Below, piece after piece: positions 1-11,900 of a stretch of 64,000 bases of DNA. The position numbers were made by a program, and so were the translations under genes. Below the pieces are notes generated by a model that was given only the letters and a program-made list of their open reading frames with translations, was not told the DNA's origin and searched no databases. The stretch is from positions 1 through 64,000 of the forward strand of contig QLIY01000141.1 of assembly GCA_003260075.1 (NCBI GenBank), read 5' to 3'. Numbering within the stretch: the first letter of the stretch is position 1; every line of letters starts with the position of its first letter. Origin of the DNA: Phallusia mammillata (lineage: Eukaryota; Chordata; Ascidiacea; Phlebobranchia; Ascidiidae).

Positions 1-1
1 A

Positions 2-265
2 ACAGAGCCCTGAAAATTTCTTTTTGTACATGATATTAGAGAACTATTGGTAGTGTCTGTAGAAACCACTTGCGCTAAGTCCTACTTCGCTAGTAGGTAC
101 TTTGGTTACTGCAGGTAATGTATTTCAACCCCCCCCCCACAGAGCCCTGAAAATTTCTTTTTGTACATGATATTAGAGAACTATTGTTAGTGTCTGTAGA
201 AACCACTTGTGCAAAGTCCTACTTTGCTAGTAGGTACTTTGGTTACTGCGGGTAATGTATTTCAA
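2..265. repeat. Near-identical duplicate around a C10 junction
   Basis: Bases 2-128 and 139-265 are the same sequence with a few substitutions, separated by exactly ten C (129-138). No coding content is visible. This pattern recurs throughout the window and is best read as two allelic contig ends placed side by side, not a genomic tandem duplication. Confidence 0.8.
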
Positions 266-362
266 TGAGGAAAAACAAGTTGCCTGCAGTATTTACAGGA
301 AATTGTAAATACTGCAGTTAACTCGTTTTAATGTGACAAAACTCCTAAATAGTACTTGTAAC

Positions 363-517
363 TAGAGATGTTCCGAATATTCGGTTTGCCAAATTTATTC
401 CGCCGAATCGGCCACTTCTGCAAACATTCGGTTTCAGCCCAATAATTTGTTTCGATTCGACCGAAAACAAAAATGAATCGAAAATTACCGAAATGTAGCC
501 GATTTGGTACATCACTA
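363..517. mobile_element. hAT-type MITE, 155 bp
   Basis: The element begins TAGAGATGTTCCGA and ends TTGGTACATCACTA, so the ends are imperfect inverted repeats. It is flanked by a perfect 8-bp duplication CTTGTAAC (355-362 and 518-525), the target-site size of hAT transposons. It has no coding capacity and is non-autonomous. Its right end is repeated at 634-650 inside the next duplicated block. Confidence 0.8.
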
Positions 518-754
518 CTTGTAACCTTTTTTTAAGTGAGGATACTCGTAGTTAGATAACTTAAAAATGTTGTAGATTCTGCATTAGGGGTTAGGGTTTT
601 AGGTTTAGGGACGGGGTTGGTTCCCCCCCCCCCGATTTGGTACATCACTACTTGTAACCTTTTTTTAAGTGAGGATACTCATAGTTAGATAACTTAAAAA
701 TGTTGTAGATTCTGCATCAGGGGTTAGGGTTTTAGGTTTAGGGACGGGGTTGGT
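501..754. repeat. Near-identical duplicate around a C11 junction
   Basis: Copies 501-622 and 634-754 flank a C tract at 623-633. Both carry a TTAGGGTTTTAGG-like stretch that superficially resembles telomeric repeat but is only two or three units long. The rest, up to 1070, has no recognisable gene. Confidence 0.8.
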
Positions 755-1069
755 GTTAAGACTATCAAAATACTTTTTCAGCAGTATTTGCAGGTTTTAA
801 TGTTACCTGTGGTTTTTACAACTCGTCGCAAAAATTACAGCTGCAGTAATTTTAAGTTACAACAGACCTATTACGAGATTAATTGCATCAAAAAGAGTTA
901 CCTGCAGTATTTTCAAGTTACATTGCATGAAAAAAGTGCACCTGTAGTATTCGGATTCAACCCTTTTCTGTTGTTTCCATTTGTAAATACTGCGGCCATA
1001 CCCGCCAACTTTTATATAATTTGTAACAGCCATTCGTAGTTGGGCATATGAACACTATAGGTATCAGTT

Positions 1070-1070
<1 letters not shown>

Positions 1071-1147
<77 letters not shown>
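1071..1147. other. 77-base poly-C tract (probable gap placeholder)
   Basis: An uninterrupted run of 77 C lies about 90 bases upstream of the AMFR start codon. Its flanks are not duplicates of each other. Together with the other long tracts (53-77 bases) it probably stands for a gap of estimated size. Open frames through it encode only polyproline or polyglycine and are not genes. Confidence 0.75.
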
Positions 1148-1149
<2 letters not shown>

Positions 1150-1236
1150 AATAGAGTTGTAAATACACTTTGGATTTTTCAGTTTTGCCAAAAAACACAT
1201 GAAGTTGCATTTGGATTCCTGTCTTTAAAAGCCATA

Positions 1237-4200
1237 ATGCCGACCTTAATTGCTCCGAGACATTTTCCGTTGCCAAGTATTTCCCTGTACACATTTGTCA
1301 GCATTACATTATTGGTGTTATCCATATTTTGGGCAAAAAATACAATTTACGAAGAACAGCATAAACTGCAAACTGGATTTTACGATGAACAAAAGAAGAC
1401 ACTAGAGCAAAATCCAGTAGTTCACGCTAATGAAACACCAGTAGAAAAAAATAACACAGAAGAATCAGTGGATGGTATGCCAGGTGAAGAAACCCACGAA
1501 CTGGATGAAGAATTAGCCTGTAAGCATTACTTGTGTATATATAGTGAATTTGTTTTCACTCTGATTTGCTTCAATGTAATCTTGGTAACAAGAACTTTTA
1601 ACTTGCATAGGTGATAGACACTTAAAGTTGTCTATACAATAATGATTATTGCACCACCCAGGTATTATTAAATGCTTATGTAACTTGATATGTTAATTGT
1701 TTGATAATTACAACAAATGGTTTGAAATTTCAGACAATGGCAGATAGGGTAATTTGTTTCAGCATTTGTTTTTCATTTAATATGCTGATGTTAGGGTCTT
1801 CAAACATATGTTCAATTTACATGACCATTTGTGGGATAACTGTCTGTTTTGCATTTTGGAAAAAAACGAATAAGTGTGATGTAAATAATTTTGTTAATCT
1901 CTACAAAACAGTACAATTTAGGGCAAAATACAGGTCAATTATAAACATATCAATCTAGTTAAATTTGGTTTAAAAGTTTTATACATTTTCGCACACCTCT
2001 GGTGGCATAACATGCATGTGCCTGTAGTTTTTTTTTCAAATTTAAAGATCAAACTCTATCTTATTTGCCTGATTTATATAAATGTAAATATTTAAAAGAA
2101 TTACAATATATACACTTAATAAGAAATGAATGTAAAATAAGTCATAAAAAGTTGTGATGTAAAATTCATGTCACTAAGTTGCAATGTAATTGATCACCAG
2201 ACAGTTCTTATGTAACGACATGCGTCTTTTCGAATGATTTATTAATGTGATGTAATGATATTATGCATGTCTCAATTGGCATGATATCATTTCAATAGGA
2301 TGTAGAACATGTTCAAAATGGGTTGAAAATATGTGTAATCTTTAACAAACGGTCCACACGAACCATCGTTTATTTACAGAACTTCATAATGAGTTTATAA
2401 CTAAATTGTAATAACTCAAATTACAGATATATTTATATACATATGTATTGTTTCATATCCAGTGTCTTTTACTTCCAAAAGTTAAAAATAAATGAATACA
2501 TTTTTGTAATGCGAAATTTTGTCGTGTTGGCAGTTAAATGCAAATATCTGTGGGTTAGTATGTTTGTCTATACCAGTGGTTCTTAACCGGTGGGAAATTT
2601 CCCACTAGTGGGAAATTTAATGTTTTCAGAGGGAAATTATCTAAGTCAGGTAACCAAACTCGGGCCCGAGGGTCGAACCCGGCTTTGAATTAATCGTTTA
2701 CTAATATTTTTCCGCAAAAAGATGTAAGATTTTAGCAAGGCTTACAAGACACATATTAATCCAAAGGCCGTTTGTTACATCACAGACAAGACTAAAAGTA
2801 TCAATGACTTTGCAGTTGTGCGCGAATAAAAGCCTTTCCTTTGTTGATTATTATGCAATAAATTACTATTGCAAGTAGAGGAGACTCTTCAAAATTCCAA
2901 AAGCTTAATCTCTCACAGAAGCACTATTTAAACTAAATAAGATTGCAGTATACCTTTGGAGTTCCAGACCAAATCGCTTCACAAAATTATTTCATTAAAG
3001 AATAATTTTTTTTGTTAACGTAGGGCACAAAACATCATTATAAAAATAACAAAGGGGGAAATTCGAAGTTGGTGGTTGACTTTAGTGGGAAACCCCACCA
3101 AAAAGGTTAAGAACCACTGGTCTATACAATTTTGCTATTATTTATGGTTTGCAGATAAAAAAGTTTGGATGTTTTCAAATGCTGATGATAAGGAATCCCC
3201 TTCCACAATAACTGTCACAATCAAGAAAAACCAGCAATACGCGGAAGCAGCCACAGAGATAGCCAAGTCTATGCTAGATGGGGAATGCTCACTTGCATAT
3301 GGTAAGTACTTTTCTAAAACAAACAGTTAAACTGGACGGTTTGTCAGGTAAGACACACTAAGTCTGTAAAAAAATTGTAAAATCAGGTTCAGTCAAGAAT
3401 TTTCAACTTTTACCGCTGAGCCAGCGTTGCTCAGTTGGTAGAGTGTGAGTCCCAGAAAGGCTCCTGTAGTAGGTTCAAATCCCTCTGCAGACTTGATTTT
3501 TCTAGCCTCTGTCTTGTTATATGTAAATGCTTGCCAGCTGATTTGGGATAACATCTTCAATAGGCCTGGCATACTATAATTTGTTTTTTTACATATATTT
3601 TAGCTCTAATAAAGTTAGCCAGTCACTGTTATTGTTTTATGTGAACATATAAACAGTTGAACACTGTTTTTTTATGTAAAATGTTCTAATATGATTTTAC
3701 ATGGACTTCTAGTTTTTTGGAAACAGAGTTTGTGTGCCATGACAAGTATTACATTTATTATGTTCAGGTATCTTTTCCCTGATGCTTGTTGAACCATTGA
3801 GTTTAATTTTGCTGGTGAATGCTTCCTATTGTCTTCTTGCCCTCTTTGTGCAAGTTCTTCAAACAATTGTATTCGGAAAGCTGAGGCCCATCGAAGCACA
3901 ACACATGAAGGTACTGCTTGCTTGCTAAAAGAGTCCTAAAATCTTTTAATGTATGGTTCGAATGTTTTAACTAATGTCACAATGAAAATAAGCCAATATT
4001 AGGTAAGTAAGTTGCAGACAGTGTACATTGTTTTGACCTATAAGGTCCTAACAGTGCAGCTGGTTACCTGGGCTGTATGGGCTAGTGTTACATTCAATAG
4101 CACTCCAGATAACCAGCTAAAAGGCCAATCCACCACTTCTGTTTGATGCCACAGCTGGGAATAAACTACAGAGGAAAGTGGTTCACAATGGTCAAGCAAC

Positions 4201-5903
4201 CGCTTGCAAACCGAAGTGAAGTTGGCTCAGTGATACTATATCAATATCAAAACATCGAGCCAATAAAAGTACCAGTATACTTTTTAAAAGTATACTTTGC
4301 AATAGTGATGGGACGGGTACCCGGTACTCGGTACTCGGTATCGATGGTATCGAACGATTTCAGTGGTATCGATACTCGTACTCGGTATCGAAATATTTTG
4401 TCTCAGTTTTCGATACCAACGTGCGAGTACCGAAGGCCGATTTACACTATAAGAACACTGAAAACTTTGTGCCAATATATGCTTCGGACAGTACAAATTT
4501 GGGAAAAAGTTCCGCCAGGTTACGTATTTTTTTCGCTATCGTATGGAGATTACTTTTTTCTGCATGTGTGTGTGCACGTCTGTACGCCGGCCATGGCAGA
4601 TAAATTAGCAGGTGATATACAACTAAGTACAACACTGTACTTAAGTACTCGGTAATCGTACTCGGTACTCGGTATCGAAGGTATATACATGTGGTACTCG
4701 TACTCGGTATCGGTACTCGCTTCAAAACCTGGTATCGTCCCATCACTACTTTGCAACAAAGTACACTGTCTGCAGATTACTTTAATGTCAGAATTGTTTT
4801 GCAAATTGGGATGTTTATGAAGTTATAGCATTAATTAGGTACATTAATTAGGTACATTTATTAGGTACATTTATGGCTGCATTAACAGTTTATTTTTGCC
4901 GTATCAGTGATAAACCACACATATAATTGCTTAACCGGCCAAATGCATAACAGTAATTTGACTATCTACCTTGGGTATTCTGGGTATAGCTCATATGTTT
5001 GGTACTGAAGATAATTTTGGTGCATTGCAAACTGCCTAAAAGCTTATTTTGTCTTACCACATACAAAATCTTAAATTGCAGCCAATAATCGCTTAAAGAT
5101 GTTTCCAGTCAATCACAAGTTTGTATATTGGAGATCTAAATAACCACAATCATCTGTAAAAATTGTATTAATTATGGGTCCCCTTCCCTGAAGGGGACAC
5201 ATTTTGATTTCACTCGATTTGTTGTTTTTTTCTTTTTTTTTCTTCCCCGAAGTTTGTCCACCCTGTCATGAAATGTTAGGTGGATTTGAATGAAACTTTC
5301 ACAGATGGTAGATATATTTATGCAGATGTGCCATATGCTTCGTTTGACTTGATAACCAGTATTCACCCCGCTAGCCCCAAAAATGTAAAACGTTTTTGTA
5401 TGTTGCTGTGCACCAGAAACGAAAAAATTCTGTGGTGTAATAGTGTATTAAAGGCAACAGAACATATGGTAATTGTGTTTGTGCATTATTGGTTGGACAT
5501 TTTTGCGCAGGGCAACAGAAGGGTGTTAACAGCCTTATGACGTCAGAAGCGTTAACGAATGTTGCTTATAACACCTCTAGTGGTCAGAATTTTAAACATT
5601 GGCCGATGTTGATAAAATTTTACATGTCCGTTCATTGGGTCATTGTGGTTTCATATTTTATACTTTTGGGTTTTAAACAGTGTCAGAATTATATAAATGA
5701 AATTTTGACAGTTTGTAGAGTGTGCTATTTATAGTTGTTGATTGTTGTGTTTACCCCTGTGGCCCCAATATTTACCCCACTAGCCCTTAAAAATGGGTCA
5801 ATTTTTTAAACAATGTCTGAATTAAATGAAATTTGGACAGCTTGTACAGTGTGCCCATTTATAGGTGTCCATTGTTGTGTTCAACCTTGTAGCCCTATCA
5901 TTT

Positions 5904-5975
<72 letters not shown>

Positions 5976-8900
5976 CTGATTGTTGTGTTTAGCCCTTTTT
6001 CTCAGATAGAGAAAAACCTTAATGTGTGAATGGAAATGAAATTTGAATAGTTTGTATATTTCCATCCATACAGCATATTTATTTATGCTCACTACCGATC
6101 ACTGCGTTTTACCTTTAACAACAAACTTTCTCATTGTTATCTCTTGAAATGCATTATTTAAACTTTGCCATGTGTGGGGACCCATGAGTTTCTGCTTGCA
6201 GAAACAACCAAGGTTACAAAAGACAGTGGCTGATATGGGACCCAATATAAAATATGAGTGGGAAATATATTAATGTTTCAAAATAGTTATAGTGTATATG
6301 CAAGGGCAATATCTGCTAAGCCACCCTTCTAGTTAGGGTTTGCTTTTAAATGATATTATATCATAAAATTTACAAAAAATATTTTATTTTTTTACTATTT
6401 TTGCAGGACAAATTTTGGAACTTTGTCTTCTATAAGTTTATTTTTGTCTTTGGCGTGATGAATGTGCAATCCCTTCACGAGGCACTGATATGGGTCTCAT
6501 GGTTCACAGCCATTGCCTTTCTGTTGTTGCTCACAAAGCTTTGTAAAGACAGATTTGAGTTTCTTTCTTTTTCTCCCAACACCCCAATGTATTTTCACTG
6601 GAAGGTATGTGTTACTATTCTATGTACTCCTATTAAATTCAGTTGTCTTAAATTTGCTTCTTAAAGCCATGATGTACGTTGCCAATTGATTAGGTTGGGT
6701 CGACCATTACACTAGTCCACAAGCTTCATAATTGAGTATCATACATTTTACAAAAAAATGTTTTTTTGTTGCAAGAAGTTGTTACTTGACAAATGTCTCA
6801 TTTACATTGTAACACTTTGAGTTTTTTTTTTTAAATGTGAACAAAGGAGGTTGACGCAGCTTAGCCATGAATTTATGCATAATATTTGGTTAACAAATTT
6901 CAAAATTGTCGTTTTGATCAAATTGTGTGTGCATGAAAGTTTCGCCTTAGATCATTTACAAATCTGATATCTTTTACATTTAGCCACATGTATTGTTTAA
7001 TTACTACACAAACAGTTTACAGCTGATTTGGTGCATAACTTTTATTTCTTGTCAACTTATAACTATTTTATAGAGCATTATATTTAAAAACAAAACAGAA
7101 AGTCCATAAGCTGTTGGTAAAACTAACTACTCTGTATAATATTACATTTATACATTATATGGGCTCATTTTTTAAATTGTTGATTGCACCAGTCACAAGG
7201 TTTTGAAATGTTAATATTTTCCAGTTATGTTAAAACGTACTTCCTGAACTGATATGGAATTGTGTGATAACTCATAAATCCATTGTTGCAATAATTGGCT
7301 ACATTTATTTTGCATAGCTTGGTGCAACTGTAGCCTAAAACATGTTTATTTGCCCCAGTGTTAGTCATGTATTATTCATTTTTGGAGCATTTTAATATTA
7401 TACAAATCCATTATGTAAACTAAACAAAGCAATATATATGTGTAGCCATATCGTAATAATGTTGGATAATTTTTTGAGTGAAGAATTTTTTTCTGTTTAA
7501 CATTGGTAGATTTTATGTTTGTGATTTACGCATAATTCTCAAAAAAACTTTTACTGGTTTTACACATATATAAGTAACCTTAACATGTTTTCTTGTTAAT
7601 TTCAGGTGATTGGTTTACTTGTATTCCTACTGGTGTGCTGTGCAGCTCTGACAGTTTTATCAGTTACCTATATTTTTCCCTATTCAACATTTAATGAAGA
7701 GACATTTGACTACCACTCTTTGACGTTCATGTTAACAGAATGTATCATCATATCTGTGAAGGCTGTACATGTCATTATGAGGTTTGTTGCAACACTGCTG
7801 TTTAATGTCAAATATTTGCCAATCGACTGCAACACATGGCCTTCATTGAATTCTGGCTGTGTTACTGCATTTTGCCGAGTCATGTTTTTTGTCAAAGTGT
7901 TGCCACATTGAAACTTTCGCGTTAGGCAATCTATTTTATGTAGGTCACAAACAAGTACCTGCACTGTAACAAACATTAAAAGCAATGGAATATGATACAT
8001 TGAATGTATAGAGCAGGGATGGGCAACCTGCGGCCCGCGGGCCTCATGCGGCCCTTCATTATAGGTTGTGCAGTCCGCAAAGACCGCTTGGATTTCAAAA
8101 GTACTGGCAAACGAGTCCAAGTATTACATTTTTAAACTGATTAGTGCGCCTGATGCTAGTCTTCTGCGTTCTGGCAAAATGCGGCTAGGATCAAATACGA
8201 ATTATACATGGTAGTTGACATATTTGGTAAGAAACAAAGCAAAATCACTTTGTGTGATGCACATGTGCGGCCCGCGATCTAATTTTGACATTTATAATTG
8301 GCCCTACAGTAACAAAGGTTGCCCACCCCTGGTATAGAGCTTTCAAAATAAGCTACTGTGTATGTTCTATGTGCAATGGCAAAATAAACATTGAACCAAT
8401 GGAAAATAATACAGTGATTGTATAGAGTTTCAAATTTGGCTACCTTGTATGTACAATGGTGATATGTGCTAAGCCACCGTTCTGCATTCAATTCAAAAAA
8501 GTAATAATTTGGTCAAAAAAAACAATACCTGTTTTTTGGACAATTAACGAAAATAATCCAATTTTAACTTTCGTTCAGATATTTAATCCATCTTTATGAC
8601 ATACAACATGAAGAATTGTGGGAACGCAAGGCGACACTGGTTTACCACACAGATCTATGCATGGAGTTGCTGTCCCTGTCAATCAATTTCGTTCACCATC
8701 TGCACATGTTATTTTCTGGCAACATATGGCTTTCTATGGCCAGTTTGGTTATCTGTATGCAGGTAGGTGATGTATAAAATCTATGAGACAAACTTTTTGT
8801 GACCACAAACTTTCTGACTGATGTTTCCCGCAAAAATCAAACAAATTTTATAAACAAGTTTGATATAGCGTTCCAGAAAACATGCTTCTGAACTAGGGAT

Positions 8901-11900
8901 GGTCCCATGAGCCAGAACCTGAGAACTCGATACTGAGCATCACTGTTTTTGATGCTTAGTGCTTGACTGAGCAGTTGCATAAGCATTAAATTTGCATATT
9001 GATTGCACAAACTGGCCAAGCACCAAGCATAAATGTGAGATGCTCGGTGTTCAACCAAACAGAACATTTGCACTTTTGGCCCATACCTACTCTGGTTATA
9101 TATAACATACATGACACCAAAGCACTTGTCACTGTTTCACATAATAAATATAACTCTACTTTGTCGATATAAAGATTAGCTTTAACTTCCCTTTTTTCAA
9201 AAACCGGTAGCTCATTTTTTACTTGTTAAACCCACTTTTTCTGCATGTGTGCAATTTTCTTTTATTTTTGCCATTAATGTAGCATACGTTTGATGTTTTT
9301 AATTTTGCATTTTTTAATCCTCTCAAACTCAATTTTGGGGGTTGTTTTTTAGGCTGGCGTTGGAACTTGATTTGTGACATTAACCCCATTAATGTTGACT
9401 TAGTTCAGTTTTTAGGATACTTGGCACCATTAAACTTGTTTTTTGTTTGCTTTCACACATGGTCTGTTTCACTTACTTGCCAACACACTACTTTGCTTCA
9501 ACCAATTTGTTGTGTTAAACAATTTATTATCCTTTCAATGGAGTTGTAGGTAATTTCACCATTCCTTGAAGGCAAAAGCCACAAAACAGCTGATGTCAAA
9601 AGCCATTTTTTGAAAAAAGTTGCTGACTATTAGAATGTGTCATATTTATATATATATATATGTATCCCTTGTTCGACTACTGACACAGAAACCTGTCTTT
9701 GTGGGATTGCATTTTATGAGCTCAATAAAAGTATTTCTTGTTTAATTACATGCTCATGTTTTTTGCAGTTAAGATATATTGTCTCTGAAATCCAAAAGCG
9801 CCTTCTCAGACACAAGAATTATCGCAGAGTTGTGGCAAATATGGAGGCCCAATTTCCTGCTGCAACGAGAGAGGAAATTGCAGCACATGGTAAATAATGA
9901 TCAAGTTTTTATATTACCACGTTTGTTGATTTAGGCTAAATATCATTTTCTTCCAACCTTCTAAAATTAAATCAAAGGCACTTGTATGTATTTACCAAAT
10001 GTAACTTCGAAATTGACAAAAAAGCAGAGTCCAAAATTGACAACAAAAGCACTTGTATGTACTTACCAAATGTAACTTCGAAATTGGCAAAAAAGCAGAG
10101 TTCAGAATTGACAACAAAAGCACTTGTATGTACTTACCAAATGTAACTTCGAAATTGGCAAAAAAGCAGAGTTCAGAATTGACAACAAAAGCACTTGTAT
10201 GTACTTACCAAATGTAACTTCGAAATTGGCAAAAAAGCAGAGTTCAGAATTGACAACAAAAGCACTTGTATGTACTTACCAAATGTAACTTCGAAATTGG
10301 CAAAAAAGCAGAGTTCAGAATTGACAACAAAAGCACTTGTATGTACTTACCAAATGTAACTTCGAAATTGGCAAAAAAGCAGAGTTCAGAATTGACAACA
10401 AAAGCACTTGTATGTACTTACCAAATGTAACTTCGAAATTGGCAAAAAAGCAGAGTTCAGAATTGACAACAAAAGCACTTGTATGTACTTACCAAATGTA
10501 ACTTCGAAATTGGCAAAAAAGCAGAGTTCAGAATTGACAACAAAAGCACTTGTATGTACTTACCAAATGTAACTTCGAAATTGGCAAAAAAGCAGAGTTC
10601 AGAATTGACAACAAAAGCACTTGTATGTACTTACCAAATGTAACTTCGAAATTGGCAAAAAAGCAGAGTTCAGAATTGACAACAAAAGCACTTGTATGTA
10701 CTTACCAAATGTAACTTCGAAATTGGCAAAAAAGCAGAGTTCAGAATTGACAACAAAAGCACTTGTATGTACTTACCAAATGTAACTTCGAAATTGGCAA
10801 AAAAGCAGAGTTCAGAATTGACAACAAAAGCACTTGTATGTACTTACCAAATGTAACTTCGAAATTGGCAAAAAAGCAGAGTTCAGAATTGACAACAAAA
10901 GCACTTGTATGTACTTACCAAATGTAACTTCGAAATTGGCAAAAAAGCAGAGTTCAGAATTGACAACAAAAGCACTTGTATGTACTTACCAAATGTAACT
11001 TCGAAATTGGCAAAAAAGCAGAGTTCAGAATTGACAACAAAAGCACTTGTATGTACTTACCAAATGTAACTTCGAAATTGGCAAAAAAGCAGAGTTCAGA
11101 ATTGACAACAAAAGCACTTGTATGTACTTACCAAATGTAACTTCGAAATTGGCAAAAAAGCAGAGTTCAGAATTGACAACAAAAGCACTTGTATGTACTT
11201 ACCAAATGTAACTTCGAAATTGGCAAAAAAGCAGAGTTCAGAATTGACAACAAAAGCACTTGTATGTACTTACCAAATGTAACTTCGAAATTGGCAAAAA
11301 ATACAGAGTTCAAAATTGGCAACGAAAGCACATGTATGTATCTACCAAATGTAACTTCGAAACTGGCAAAAAAGCAGAGTTCAAAATTGACAAGAAAAGC
11401 ACTTGTATGTATTTACCAAATGTAACTTCGAAATTGACAAAAAAGCAGAGTACAAGATTGACAACAAAAGCACTTGTATGTATTTACCAAATGTAACTTC
11501 AAAATTGACAAAAAAGCAGAGTTCAAAATTGACAACAAAAGCACTTGTATGTATTTACCAAATGTAACTTCGAAATTGGCAAAAAATGCAGAGTTCAAAA
11601 TTGACAACGAAAGCACATGTATGTACTTACCAAATGTAACTTCGAAATTGGCAAAAAAGCAGAGTTCAAAATTGGCAACGAAAGCACATGTATGTATTTA
11701 CCAAATGTAACTTCGAAATTGGCAAAAAATGCAGAGTTCAAAATTGACAACAAAAGCACATGTATGTATTTACCAAATGTGAGTGCAAAATTGACAAAAA
11801 TGCAGAGTTCAAAATTGACAACAAAAGCACATGTATGTACTTACCAAATGTAACTTCACAATTAATAACAAAGGCACATATATTTACCTAATGTAAATCT

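Noticed and set aside
586-745. Telomeric or subtelomeric repeat (TTAGGG-like)
   Set aside because: Only two or three degenerate units occur, duplicated together with their unique flanks; there is no array.
1071-1147. Natural G-quadruplex or poly-G regulatory element upstream of AMFR
   Set aside because: The same tracts occur 48 times, replace known sequence in allelic copies and in a DUOX exon, and have a 10-base minimum length; an assembly origin explains all of this better.
1048-1614. 188-aa polyproline-rich ORF and polyglycine ORFs on the other strand
   Set aside because: They are translations of the 77-base C tract fused to the true AMFR first exon; coding starts at ATG 1237. Similar ORFs at 5898-6092, 26977-27289 and 35799-36227 are rejected for the same reason.
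4143-4804. Several overlapping ORFs of 60-170 aa on both strands
   Set aside because: They lie inside the palindromic GGTACTCGGTATCG-rich MITE and have no conserved protein features.
8894-9089. Seventh hAT element (TAGGGATGG ... CCATACCTA)
   Set aside because: Ends are only roughly inverted and the flanking 8-mers (TTCTGAAC and CTCTGGTT) do not match.
9978-11896. CRISPR-like regular repeat array
   Set aside because: Units are directly tandem with no spacers, in an intron of a eukaryotic gene; it is a minisatellite. The 67-90 aa ORFs across it only exist because the unit lacks stops in some frames.
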